DNA from: Bacteroidales bacterium
GTDB taxonomy: Bacteria; Bacteroidota; Bacteroidia; Bacteroidales; Lentimicrobiaceae
NCBI GenBank assembly: GCA_016705005.1
Contig: JADIZB010000005.1
Location: 1 to 64,000, forward strand
DNA length: 64,000 nt
Direction of reading: 5' to 3'
Position numbers and translations under genes: made by a program. Below, piece by piece: positions 9,516 to 16,668 of this stretch. How positions within the stretch are numbered: the first letter of the stretch is position 1; every line of letters starts with the position of its first letter. A model generated the notes under the pieces. That model had not been told where the DNA came from. It ran no database searches and saw nothing but the letters and a program-made list of their open reading frames with translations.

Positions 9516-9719
9516 ATGGCCAAAAACTTTACCCACAAAGAATTAGTAAATGTTCCTGCCAGATTGAAGAACGGATATAACCTTAACCCTATCAGGACAA
9601 GTCCGTCGAATTCTTCACCGAGCGATGCTGCCATCCGGAACATTCTGAATTATTCGAAAGCATTATCCGTTGTGCCTGACAGCCTGACCGGTAATTTCAG
9701 TTTAATTTTGTTAAATTAA
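9516..9719 (+). CDS. Small protein of unknown function (67 aa)
   Basis: A 67-aa ORF starting at ATG 9516 (MAKNFTHKELVNVP). The longer frame from 9390 would begin inside the previous terminator region, so the internal ATG is preferred. It is polar and basic in the first half (KELVNVPARLKNGYN) and serine/asparagine-rich in the middle, and ends in a short hydrophobic stretch NFSLILLN. It has no transmembrane segment or Cys motif. Good reasons to think it is real are its position between two intrinsic terminators, making a monocistronic unit of the right size, and the fact that it follows a sigma factor. I do not recognise a family. Confidence 0.6.
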   Translation: MAKNFTHKELVNVPARLKNGYNLNPIRTSPSNSSPSDAAIRNILNYSKALSVVPDSLTGNFSLILLN

Positions 9720-9746
9720 TCTGGTTTATTAAGCATTGGTTAATTT

Positions 9747-9777
9747 AAACTGTCCCACCTGGGGCAGTTTTTTTTTA
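9747..9777 (+). terminator. Intrinsic terminator after the 67-aa gene
   Basis: AAACTGTCCC (9747-9756) pairs with GGGGCAGTTT (9761-9770), leaving a short loop, and runs into nine or more Ts. Confidence 0.85.
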
Positions 9778-9813
9778 ACTGAATCGATATTTTTCATTCA
9801 GATCCGGATTTTG

Positions 9814-9821
9814 TAGCTTTG
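9814..9821 (+). promoter_or_regulatory. Candidate -7 element for the HD hydrolase gene
   Basis: TAGCTTTG fits TAnnTTTG and ends 20 nt before the ATG at 9842, giving a leader of roughly 14 nt. No clear -33 element. Confidence 0.45.
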
Positions 9822-9841
9822 ATTGGTCAAAATTCCGGTGT

Positions 9842-10408
9842 ATGAATGATCTCGATGCCCTCAGGAACCTGGTCCTGGCTCCCTATATTTTTAAAGCAAC
9901 AGCCCTGATTGGTGTAAGCCGGAGGGTGGGCGGCAATCAGTTTCGCCATGCTTTCTCAACCCTGGGTATTTTGTTTGACTATAAATACTTTCAGGACAGC
10001 ATTCTGCTGAAAGCCTCCCTGATTCACGACCTGCTGGAAGATTTGCCTGAAACCGAGATCGAGGAGATCCGGTACACCGATCATGAAGGACACCGGGTGG
10101 TTGATCTGGTTCTGGAAGTGACCAGGAATACAGGTGAGGAAAAGGAAGAATATCTTCAAAGGGTGCTGGAAACGGGGTCTGACAATGCGCTGATACTGAA
10201 ATGTGCCGACCGTATCAGCAACCTCACTGACCTTCATCGTGATACGGACTCTGACTTTAAAATAGCGAAATACCTTGACCAGACTGAAAAATATGTTCTG
10301 CCAATGGCCCTAAAAGTAAATCAGGATATGGTCATCGAAATCTCTGATCTGATTGCCAGGCGAAGGAAAATTCTTGAAAGGATGAACCTGGGGGCTTTTG
10401 ATAAGTAA
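9842..10408 (+). CDS. Single-domain HD hydrolase, small alarmone hydrolase (SAH/MESH1-like)
   Basis: 188 aa, a free-standing HD phosphohydrolase domain. The HD ligands and catalytic motifs of the RelA/SpoT hydrolase family are in place: H36 (RHAF), H62-D63 (LIHDLLEDLPET) with E66/D67, and D123 in KCADRISNLTDL. Their spacing closely matches stand-alone alarmone hydrolases such as MESH1. There is no synthetase or TGS/ACT domain, so the inferred job is cleavage of (p)ppGpp or a related nucleotide in the cytosol. It is monocistronic with a short leader. Its TAA stop lies inside the first unit of a heptanucleotide repeat array, so unit slippage there would not change the protein. Substrate not proven; NADPH phosphatase activity is another possibility in this family. 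Confidence 0.75.
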   Translation: MNDLDALRNLVLAPYIFKATALIGVSRRVGGNQFRHAFSTLGILFDYKYFQDSILLKASLIHDLLEDLPETEIEEIRYTDHEGHRVVDLVLEVTRNTGEEKEEYLQRVLETGSDNALILKCADRISNLTDLHRDTDSDFKIAKYLDQTEKYVLPMALKVNQDMVIEISDLIARRRKILERMNLGAFDK

Positions 10409-10566
10409 TGAGTAATGAGTAATGAGTAATGAGTAATGAGTAATGAGTAATGAGTAATGAGTAATGAGTAATGAGTAAGAGTAATGAGTAAGGAGAGTAA
10501 GGAGTAAGGAGTAAGGAGTAATGAGTAATGAGTAAGGAGTAAGGAGTAAGGAGTAAGGAGTAAGGA
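10405..10566 (+). repeat. Heptanucleotide tandem array GTAATGA/GTAAGGA
   Basis: About 23 units of a 7-nt repeat. The first ten, from 10405, are perfect GTAATGA; the rest mix GTAATGA with GTAAGGA and a few shortened units near 10475-10497. The array begins on the stop codon of the HD hydrolase gene. On the plus strand every frame is closed by TAA or TGA. On the minus strand it is open and would read as a SLLITHY heptapeptide repeat, which I treat as a by-product. Confidence 0.95.
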
Positions 10567-10569
10567 TTT

Positions 10570-10597
10570 TCGTCCCTCGCCACTCGTCCTTCGTCCC
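10570..10597 (+). repeat. Second heptamer array TCGTCCC
   Basis: Four degenerate 7-nt units: TCGTCCC, TCGCCAC, TCGTCCT, TCGTCCC. It begins 4 nt after the first array ends. Confidence 0.75.
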
Positions 10598-10725
10598 GGA
10601 GAAAAGTAAGCTGTTGGCAGCCTGCCTTCACCAGTCGGGTAAGTCAGGAGTCAGGTAGCTGCCGGGAACCGCAGCGAAAGAAATAACTTTCCCGGCGCCA
10701 CAACCCGGTTAATTTTTTATAAACT

Positions 10726-10760
10726 GTTACCTGTTAGTTGTTAGCTGTTAACTGTTAACT
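10726..10760 (+). repeat. Third heptamer array GTTAACT
   Basis: Five consecutive 7-nt units: GTTACCT, GTTAGTT, GTTAGCT, GTTAACT, GTTAACT. It lies 26 bp from the stop of the convergent serine hydrolase gene. Confidence 0.8.
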
Positions 10761-10785
10761 GAACAAGACCGGTAAGGAGCAGTTA

Positions 10786-11988
10786 TTACCTGACGATCAG
10801 TTTCGCGATTTTATCGCGCATTTCATTGAAAACAGGTCTCAGGGGGCTGTCGCCATCGGTGCCGTAATTGACAATCAGAGCCATGGTCGTTTCGTGCTCA
10901 GGGAAATAGAAAAGGTCGGCACTGTATGAAAGGTCCCTCCCACGGTGGCCCCATGCATAGTCTTTTGACGGATCACCTATATCAATGAAATCCTTGAAGC
11001 AGGATACACCCAGCAGCTTCCTGGATTCTATATCCGGATGAAATACCAGCATTTCATCGAGAGATTCCTGGCTCAGCAGTGTCTTCTGAACAAACAGGGC
11101 ATCAATAAATTTGTACATATCCCATACCGTAGAATATACACCGCCATAACCATTGCCGCTGCCAGTATTCCATTGGGAGAGGTTTTCAAGTTCACCATTG
11201 TTGTAAAGATCATAATATCCCTGGGCAATTCCTTTCTCCGGCAGGGCGTCATGCCAGAAATAGTAGGTGTCACCCAGACCCAGCGGGTCAATCACCTCGG
11301 CATGCAGGGTGGCACTGTGGGGCATTCCGGTTGCGCTTTCAATGACCATGCTGAGCAACAGATAATTGGTGTTGCTGTATCCGGCGGTGTCGGCAGGCCG
11401 GAAATCAAAAGCAGCGTTCTTATGATAGACATATTTCAGCAGATCGTCGGATGACCAGTGTTTCGAAGGGTTATTCAGTACCTGGAGGTAGAAATCCTGA
11501 TCCTTGATTACTTCATATAAGCCGGCTGTGTGGTTCATCAGGTTCCGTATCGTCAGCGGTTCGTTACCGTTTGAGATTTTATTCAGTTTGTCACCTGAAA
11601 TGTATTTGCTGACAGGATCATCCAGCGAAAGAATGCCCTTTTCCTGCAACCGGAGAACAGAAATACCTAGCATAAACTTGGTTACACTGGCAATTTTGCT
11701 AATATGACAAGGTTGCATCGGAATACCATTCTTAATATCGGCCATGCCTGAAGCCCCCACATAAAAGCCACTGTTGTCCTTAACCAGCAGCGCTACACCG
11801 GGAATCCCCCTTTTGACATAAACATCGAGCAGGGCCTGATACTCTTCGCTTTTTGAGTTTTCATGATAGATGCCATCTGTCTCAAACGGACATACCATCA
11901 CCTGCGGCCGCTGAACTTCATTTTCGCAGGCCTGGCTGGTTATCAGCAGCATAGCGATAACAATCAATCTGATCAGGATTTTGGGCAT
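10786..11988 (-). CDS. Serine hydrolase lipoprotein, class C beta-lactamase family
   Basis: 400 aa. A lipoprotein signal ends in TSQAC (lipidated C21), so it is anchored in an envelope membrane. The three penicillin-binding-type motifs are present: SVTK (S101, K104), YSN (Y204-N206) and HRG (H348-G350, in place of KTG). This is the pattern of the beta-lactamase/D-aminopeptidase/esterase family (PF00144). These enzymes act on D-amino-acid peptides, esters or beta-lactams; substrate unknown. The start codon overlaps the end of the upstream outer-membrane-type gene by 16 bp, indicating one transcript and probably coupled translation. Confidence 0.85.
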   Translation of the reverse strand: MPKILIRLIVIAMLLITSQACENEVQRPQVMVCPFETDGIYHENSKSEEYQALLDVYVKRGIPGVALLVKDNSGFYVGASGMADIKNGIPMQPCHISKIASVTKFMLGISVLRLQEKGILSLDDPVSKYISGDKLNKISNGNEPLTIRNLMNHTAGLYEVIKDQDFYLQVLNNPSKHWSSDDLLKYVYHKNAAFDFRPADTAGYSNTNYLLLSMVIESATGMPHSATLHAEVIDPLGLGDTYYFWHDALPEKGIAQGYYDLYNNGELENLSQWNTGSGNGYGGVYSTVWDMYKFIDALFVQKTLLSQESLDEMLVFHPDIESRKLLGVSCFKDFIDIGDPSKDYAWGHRGRDLSYSADLFYFPEHETTMALIVNYGTDGDSPLRPVFNEMRDKIAKLIVR

Positions 11989-12707
11989 TCGAGTCTCTCC
12001 TGTGATGGTTTGTTCTGATCGTTAACTTTCCTGAAAAGGGTAAATTGTATTCCAAGAGAGAGAATTCCATTCGGAAGCAGGGGAACATAACTCCTGACAA
12101 ATGGCATCTGCAGTCTGAAATCATAGTTGATGAAAATACGCCGTATGTTGAAATGATAACCGGCATCATAACCCAGACCTATGCCACCCCCGGTAACAAA
12201 CTGTGGCCTGCCGGTCCCGTTTTCACTTCTCCAGCTTCCATCCCGTTGTTGAACTGCACGTTCCGATAACAAAAAGGCATGCATATAGCCGGCATGAACG
12301 GAGGCTTCAGCGGAAAACTTCCTGATGTATCGCCTGTATCCGAACTGGGTTGTAAGAAGAGCAGCGTGGTTGACATAGCGGTGATAATACCAGCCAAGGC
12401 TTATATTCTGAAACCATTTACCCGTGTATACCTTCTGCCCACCCATAGCGAAGGTGTTGATATTTCTGAAAACCGGGCTTTTGATCGTTTCTCTCCACCC
12501 GAATTCATAAGACACAGCTATACCGGGATGGATGGGTTGTGCGAAAACAGCGGTAAGTGAGGCGGGCGGCATCATGGTTGCGTTGTTGAGAACGCTGACT
12601 GAGAATGGTTTTGATTTCCAGGCCTGAGCCTGCATCAATACAGGCAACAGAAGATAGAAAACAAGAATCAGAAGGCTGTACCGATCTCTCTTTTTCATTG
12701 ATGGCAT
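11973..12707 (-). CDS. Outer-membrane-type protein of unknown function
   Basis: 244 aa. It begins with a basic stretch and a hydrophobic signal peptide ending near QAQA (residues about 10-29). The mature part is rich in aromatic and alternating residues (VSYEFGWRE, ISLGWYYHRY, IGLGYDAGYHF) and ends in alternating strand-like sequence (LSLGIQFTLFRKV). This suggests a small beta-barrel. A second ATG nine bases downstream (12698) is equally plausible as the start. It shares an operon with the serine-hydrolase lipoprotein, with which it overlaps by 16 bp. I do not recognise a named family. Confidence 0.65.
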   Translation of the reverse strand: MPSMKKRDRYSLLILVFYLLLPVLMQAQAWKSKPFSVSVLNNATMMPPASLTAVFAQPIHPGIAVSYEFGWRETIKSPVFRNINTFAMGGQKVYTGKWFQNISLGWYYHRYVNHAALLTTQFGYRRYIRKFSAEASVHAGYMHAFLLSERAVQQRDGSWRSENGTGRPQFVTGGGIGLGYDAGYHFNIRRIFINYDFRLQMPFVRSYVPLLPNGILSLGIQFTLFRKVNDQNKPSQERLECPKS

Positions 12708-12894
12708 TCCTTGAAAGGGCTTATTATTGGTAAATTTATAAATAATTTTTATGATTTAACCCTGCAAATTATATTCAGTGGTTGATCTGTTTTGAACTGC
12801 ATCACAAATTCAGATTCTTATCTTTGGTGTATTGACGCAATCTTCTTAAAACAACCGGAAATACAATTGCCGCCAGTGCCGGATGACCGACTGG

Positions 12895-12908
12895 CCTGCA
12901 AAGGCAGG
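12895..12908. repeat. Small palindrome CCTGC-AAAG-GCAGG
   Basis: A 5-bp stem with a 4-nt loop, 30 bp past the stop of the T9SS gene. It lacks a T tract on the gene's strand, so it is not a clear intrinsic terminator. It may be a fragment of a REP-like repeat. Confidence 0.4.
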
Positions 12909-12937
12909 ACGAAATGATACATTTTACAGAAAACTCT

Positions 12938-15900
12938 TTACCTGAGTATGATCTTACCGTTCGTGGCAGCAATGCTGTTATGGCATTGGACGATATACAG
13001 GCCGGCTGATAGGTGTGACGGAAGCAAATAAACATCCTCATTGAAATTGTTCATTTTTGAAACCAGTTTTCCGGACAGGTCATACAGCTTGATTTCCAGT
13101 GGCAAACCTGTTTTGTTTTTAATATAAAGTTTTCTGTCGGAACAGTAAAGGCTGATCAGACCATTTGCCTGATGGTTGCTGTCTGTGGCTAAGATGAGAC
13201 GAAACCTCTGTTCAGGGTCACCCGTTTTATAACTAAAACTGAAATCCGGGTCATCGCTCAGGTTGTGAAGGGTACCCAGCGCCAGATCCTCCATCAGAAC
13301 ATCGGTCCCGGAGCAGAATCCGTGAGAGATATTTACATGCATCCTGAATTGACCTTCAAGCCCGCATCTGAAACCTAAATCCGTAGTTTCATCTGCACTG
13401 AACGGTTTTACGTTGATGCTGAGTTCCTTTTCTTCAGCATAACTGAACAACTGAGGGGCTTCTTCGATACCAGCCAGTTTCCGGGCATCTGATTCCGGGT
13501 CAAAAGCAGGTGTTGCATCTCCACTGAAATGTAAAAATGTGACATCGGAATATTTGTCACCGGTAACCCTGAATTCCAGCAGATCAGAGGGCCGCTCCTT
13601 GTAGAATGGGGTATTCCCGTGCACCCTTGCAACAGCAGGAATCATAAAGTTGTACCAGTAGTCTGCTGTCATTTTCACAAAGAAACCGTTCATAGGCGGA
13701 ATAATCCCGTTTGTAAGGGCGCCGACCGATCCATTCCATGAAATGTACTGGGTGCCATCCCAGACATAAACAGCATTCTCAATGTTTGTATGTGGGATCA
13801 GGTCCCAGTCGATGGAACTTGGAAAAGGGTTGCCCAGGAGGTTCCACCCGGCCCGGTCTTCAATACCGCTTGTATTGTAATTTTCGATAAACGCAGATGC
13901 ATTTTCCCCGTTCAACTGACCTATGAACTGCGCCATATTTGGCTGAGTCAGTTGCATTGAATATCCTTTGGCTTTTTCAAACTGATCGTACCTGGTCAGA
14001 TTAATCCATTCGCCATTACGCTCGTTATATTTCCGGGCCCAGATGGTGTTCTGATTGTCCCTGAATACTTCACCGAAAACAGGATTCGGATTCACCGGAG
14101 AACTGAGGAAATGGTATTCTGCATCCGAAAAAATACATTTGACCAGGGCCGACTGAGCTTCAAGATACTCCCCGCCGATAAAGGATCCTCCGTTTTCAAT
14201 AATGATGGATCTGCACCTGGCAGTATTGGTGATTGTGGGATAATTGGTCATACCGCCGGGGATAATGGCAATGGTGTTAGTGCCGGGAATGCCATTGTTC
14301 CAGTTGGCCTGTTCATGCCAGTTTTCACTGATGTTTCCATTCCATGTGGTTGAAACGTCCGGACAATTGTTTACCATCATCAATATCCTGTTATTGTCAG
14401 GGAAATGCAGATCGTCGTGCTGGCAGGGTGTTGCCATTCTGGCTGTTATCAAATCACCGTTAGAAGGTGTATAATTGAAATCACCCGGCTTCGGGTTCCA
14501 TTCCCAGCTTCCGTTGATTACCCAGTTATAGGTGCAGATAACGGATTCAGATTGGTTTGATTTCGCGTTAAATACTACTTCTTCACCATTGCAAATGTTG
14601 TTTTCAGAGACCAATACGGTTGCCCTGGTATCGAAAGGGTAAAGGTTGGCATGCCCGTTCATCCAGGTGGATTCGCAGGCATTGACCGCCATATAGTAAT
14701 AGTCCCCACTCTGGACGCCGTATTCTTCAATTGGTTCACCAGTTCCGTAAAAATCCCATAAGGTGTTGTTAAAATCACCTTCATATTTAGTAACGACAAA
14801 ATAATGAACGCCTGGTTCGGTATCTGACAATCCGAATGAAAACATCTCTCCGCCGCAGGTATTGGTCTCGGCCCACACATCAAAAGCCTGAGGAGGTGCT
14901 GTACAAGTAAAGATTTTTACGGTATTGGAATAGTAGGCATCCTGCAGACATGGTACCTCTCCACTGGGGATCATCCTGACGTATACCTCATCAGCCGGAC
15001 CCGGGGTATAGGTCAGCTGACAGTCATTGCCGGGAACCTGCACATCGTTAACGAACCATTCAAATGATGGGTTAAGTCCTGCATTATAGATATAGGATAC
15101 CAGGGTGATTTCCTCACCGGCCACCAGTTGTATGGGATCATAAATGTCGAATGCGATTTCTGCATAATTGATGAAAACCCTGAGTCCGATTGTATCTGAA
15201 ACAGCTGAACATCCCTGGGCAGAGGTAACCCTCAACCATACATCATCACCGTCAACCGCCCATAGGGTCAGTGTCGGGGAATTGGATCCGGTTGGAGCAT
15301 TGTTTCTGAACCAATGGTAGGTAACATCTCCCGAAAAAGTAACATCTGCTGTAAAAATAGCATAGCTGCCATGGCAGAGCGTATCCTGGTTCACTGAAAT
15401 TGAAACAGAAGGTCTTGATGCTTCCGCTACGGTTGTTGATCCGGTCATCTGAGTTGTTCCGTTTTCATTGGTACCTGTTATGGTGTAAACACCATCGGGC
15501 TGTGATCCGAAACTGATTAAATAACCTGTTCCGTTTATTGTAAGGTTTGTGGTCACATTATCTCTGAAAAGCTCATAAACCACTCCCGATTGTGAATAAG
15601 CAAGTGTGACAGGTGAACTCTGGTCCCCTTCACAGTAGAATCCCCCTCCGGTAACTTCATAGGCATGAGGCAACTGGCCGTTGCCAATGTTTAGTACCGG
15701 GTTCTCAGTAACAATGGCGTTGGTGCCGGGAACTACCGGTAATTGTGTATTCAATCCATTCAGATAAATAGCTACCCTTGTCGCATAAGCAGGCGTAATT
15801 GCCGTACTGGGCGAAAAAGCAAAATCGGGCGTGGTCCCTTCTGTAAAATTTACCGGGTTTGTAATGCGAAGTGTTATGATTCTAATGCCCGGAGATAGTG

Positions 15901-16309
15901 TAGGAACGATAAAGCCATTGCCAGCACCCGGGGGTATCCTGCCTGGTACCCTTATCTGACCGGCTATGGCAGAATTTACTGATATTGGCTGCATTCCGGC
16001 AGGAAGCTGGGAAGAACCCGGGACAATACTTGTCATATTGACTTCCTGAGGCGCCCCGTTTAAGATCTGTGTATTAAAATTGATGCCAAACTGAATGTTT
16101 GCAAGTTCCAGGGTTTGTGAAGGATCAGTATCCTCAAGATATATGTCAAACTGAAGAATGTTACCTGCAGTCTGGGTGATATTGCGGATGGTGAGTAGAA
16201 AATCTGTATTGCTGCCAGGGGTAGAAATCTGTCTGACGGCAGCAAACATGCCGGTATGTATTAACAATTGCAGGATGATCAGTACCGGGTAAAGTTTTGT
16301 GGTTTTCAT
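12938..16309 (-). CDS. Large T9SS cargo with Ig/PKD-like domains
   Basis: 1123 aa from the ATG at 16309 (MKTTKLY); the longer frame adds only MYIY. The signal peptide ends near residue 22 (GMFA). The first 200 residues resemble a cohesin/adhesion-type beta domain (FLLTIRNITQTAGNILQFDIY). They are followed by Ig/PKD-like modules (SVSISVNQDTLCHGSYAIFTA, residues about 295-385; IAFDIYDPIQLVAGEEITLVS) and a region typical of Bacteroidota surface proteins (WNGNISENWHEQANWNNGIP). The last 80 residues are a T9SS sorting domain (IKLYDLSGKLVSK, LSAGLYIVQ, GKIILR). It is probably a surface or secreted structural or adhesive protein. No catalytic domain is visible. Confidence 0.85.
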   Translation of the reverse strand: MKTTKLYPVLIILQLLIHTGMFAAVRQISTPGSNTDFLLTIRNITQTAGNILQFDIYLEDTDPSQTLELANIQFGINFNTQILNGAPQEVNMTSIVPGSSQLPAGMQPISVNSAIAGQIRVPGRIPPGAGNGFIVPTLSPGIRIITLRITNPVNFTEGTTPDFAFSPSTAITPAYATRVAIYLNGLNTQLPVVPGTNAIVTENPVLNIGNGQLPHAYEVTGGGFYCEGDQSSPVTLAYSQSGVVYELFRDNVTTNLTINGTGYLISFGSQPDGVYTITGTNENGTTQMTGSTTVAEASRPSVSISVNQDTLCHGSYAIFTADVTFSGDVTYHWFRNNAPTGSNSPTLTLWAVDGDDVWLRVTSAQGCSAVSDTIGLRVFINYAEIAFDIYDPIQLVAGEEITLVSYIYNAGLNPSFEWFVNDVQVPGNDCQLTYTPGPADEVYVRMIPSGEVPCLQDAYYSNTVKIFTCTAPPQAFDVWAETNTCGGEMFSFGLSDTEPGVHYFVVTKYEGDFNNTLWDFYGTGEPIEEYGVQSGDYYYMAVNACESTWMNGHANLYPFDTRATVLVSENNICNGEEVVFNAKSNQSESVICTYNWVINGSWEWNPKPGDFNYTPSNGDLITARMATPCQHDDLHFPDNNRILMMVNNCPDVSTTWNGNISENWHEQANWNNGIPGTNTIAIIPGGMTNYPTITNTARCRSIIIENGGSFIGGEYLEAQSALVKCIFSDAEYHFLSSPVNPNPVFGEVFRDNQNTIWARKYNERNGEWINLTRYDQFEKAKGYSMQLTQPNMAQFIGQLNGENASAFIENYNTSGIEDRAGWNLLGNPFPSSIDWDLIPHTNIENAVYVWDGTQYISWNGSVGALTNGIIPPMNGFFVKMTADYWYNFMIPAVARVHGNTPFYKERPSDLLEFRVTGDKYSDVTFLHFSGDATPAFDPESDARKLAGIEEAPQLFSYAEEKELSINVKPFSADETTDLGFRCGLEGQFRMHVNISHGFCSGTDVLMEDLALGTLHNLSDDPDFSFSYKTGDPEQRFRLILATDSNHQANGLISLYCSDRKLYIKNKTGLPLEIKLYDLSGKLVSKMNNFNEDVYLLPSHLSAGLYIVQCHNSIAATNGKIILR

Positions 16310-16668
16310 ATAAATATACATTACAGATGATAAAATATAATCGGAGATAATTATAACAGCCTGTTTGAACAGGCAGGATCAGCCTAACTGATATCCGGAA
16401 GTGAGTAGAGATATTTTGATGTCGGGGTTTGAGAAATCATTTGCTTTGCCATTTTTACATTTTAAAAAAAGTCAGCAAGCAAATCAGTTCAATCACTATC
16501 TTCAATCTTCGTCCGGAAACTACATCAAATATACAACATTCAGGGGCCTTTTTGTAGTTTAAATTTAATATTGATAAATATTTTTGAACAGCTAAAAATT
16601 GTTAAATACTCTGCATTCATAAGAAATAATTCGTTTGCAGGATTATTTTTGTAAATCATTTCAATACA
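16310..16668. other. Divergent intergenic region
   Basis: This 359-bp AT-rich gap lies between the divergent T9SS gene and the DUF5686 gene. Apart from a -7 element at 16644-16651, I see no ORF, structured RNA or repeat. Confidence 0.6.
16644..16651 (+). promoter_or_regulatory. -7 element of the DUF5686 gene
   Basis: TATTTTTG fits TAnnTTTG, 17 nt before the ATG at 16669, implying a leader of about 10 nt. Confidence 0.45.

Larger units (their letters stand above)
10409..10785. other. Non-coding interval dominated by heptamer repeats
   Basis: This 377-bp gap between the HD hydrolase and the convergent serine hydrolase holds three separate 7-nt arrays and otherwise no gene. The segment 10598-10725 is GC-richer and shows no ORF, terminator or RNA that I can support. 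Confidence 0.7.

Noticed and set aside
10332..10631. Minus-strand ORF of 99 codons made of SLLITHY heptapeptides
   Set aside because: It is only the open reading of the 7-nt DNA repeat; it has no start signal, no flanking coding sequence and no codon character.
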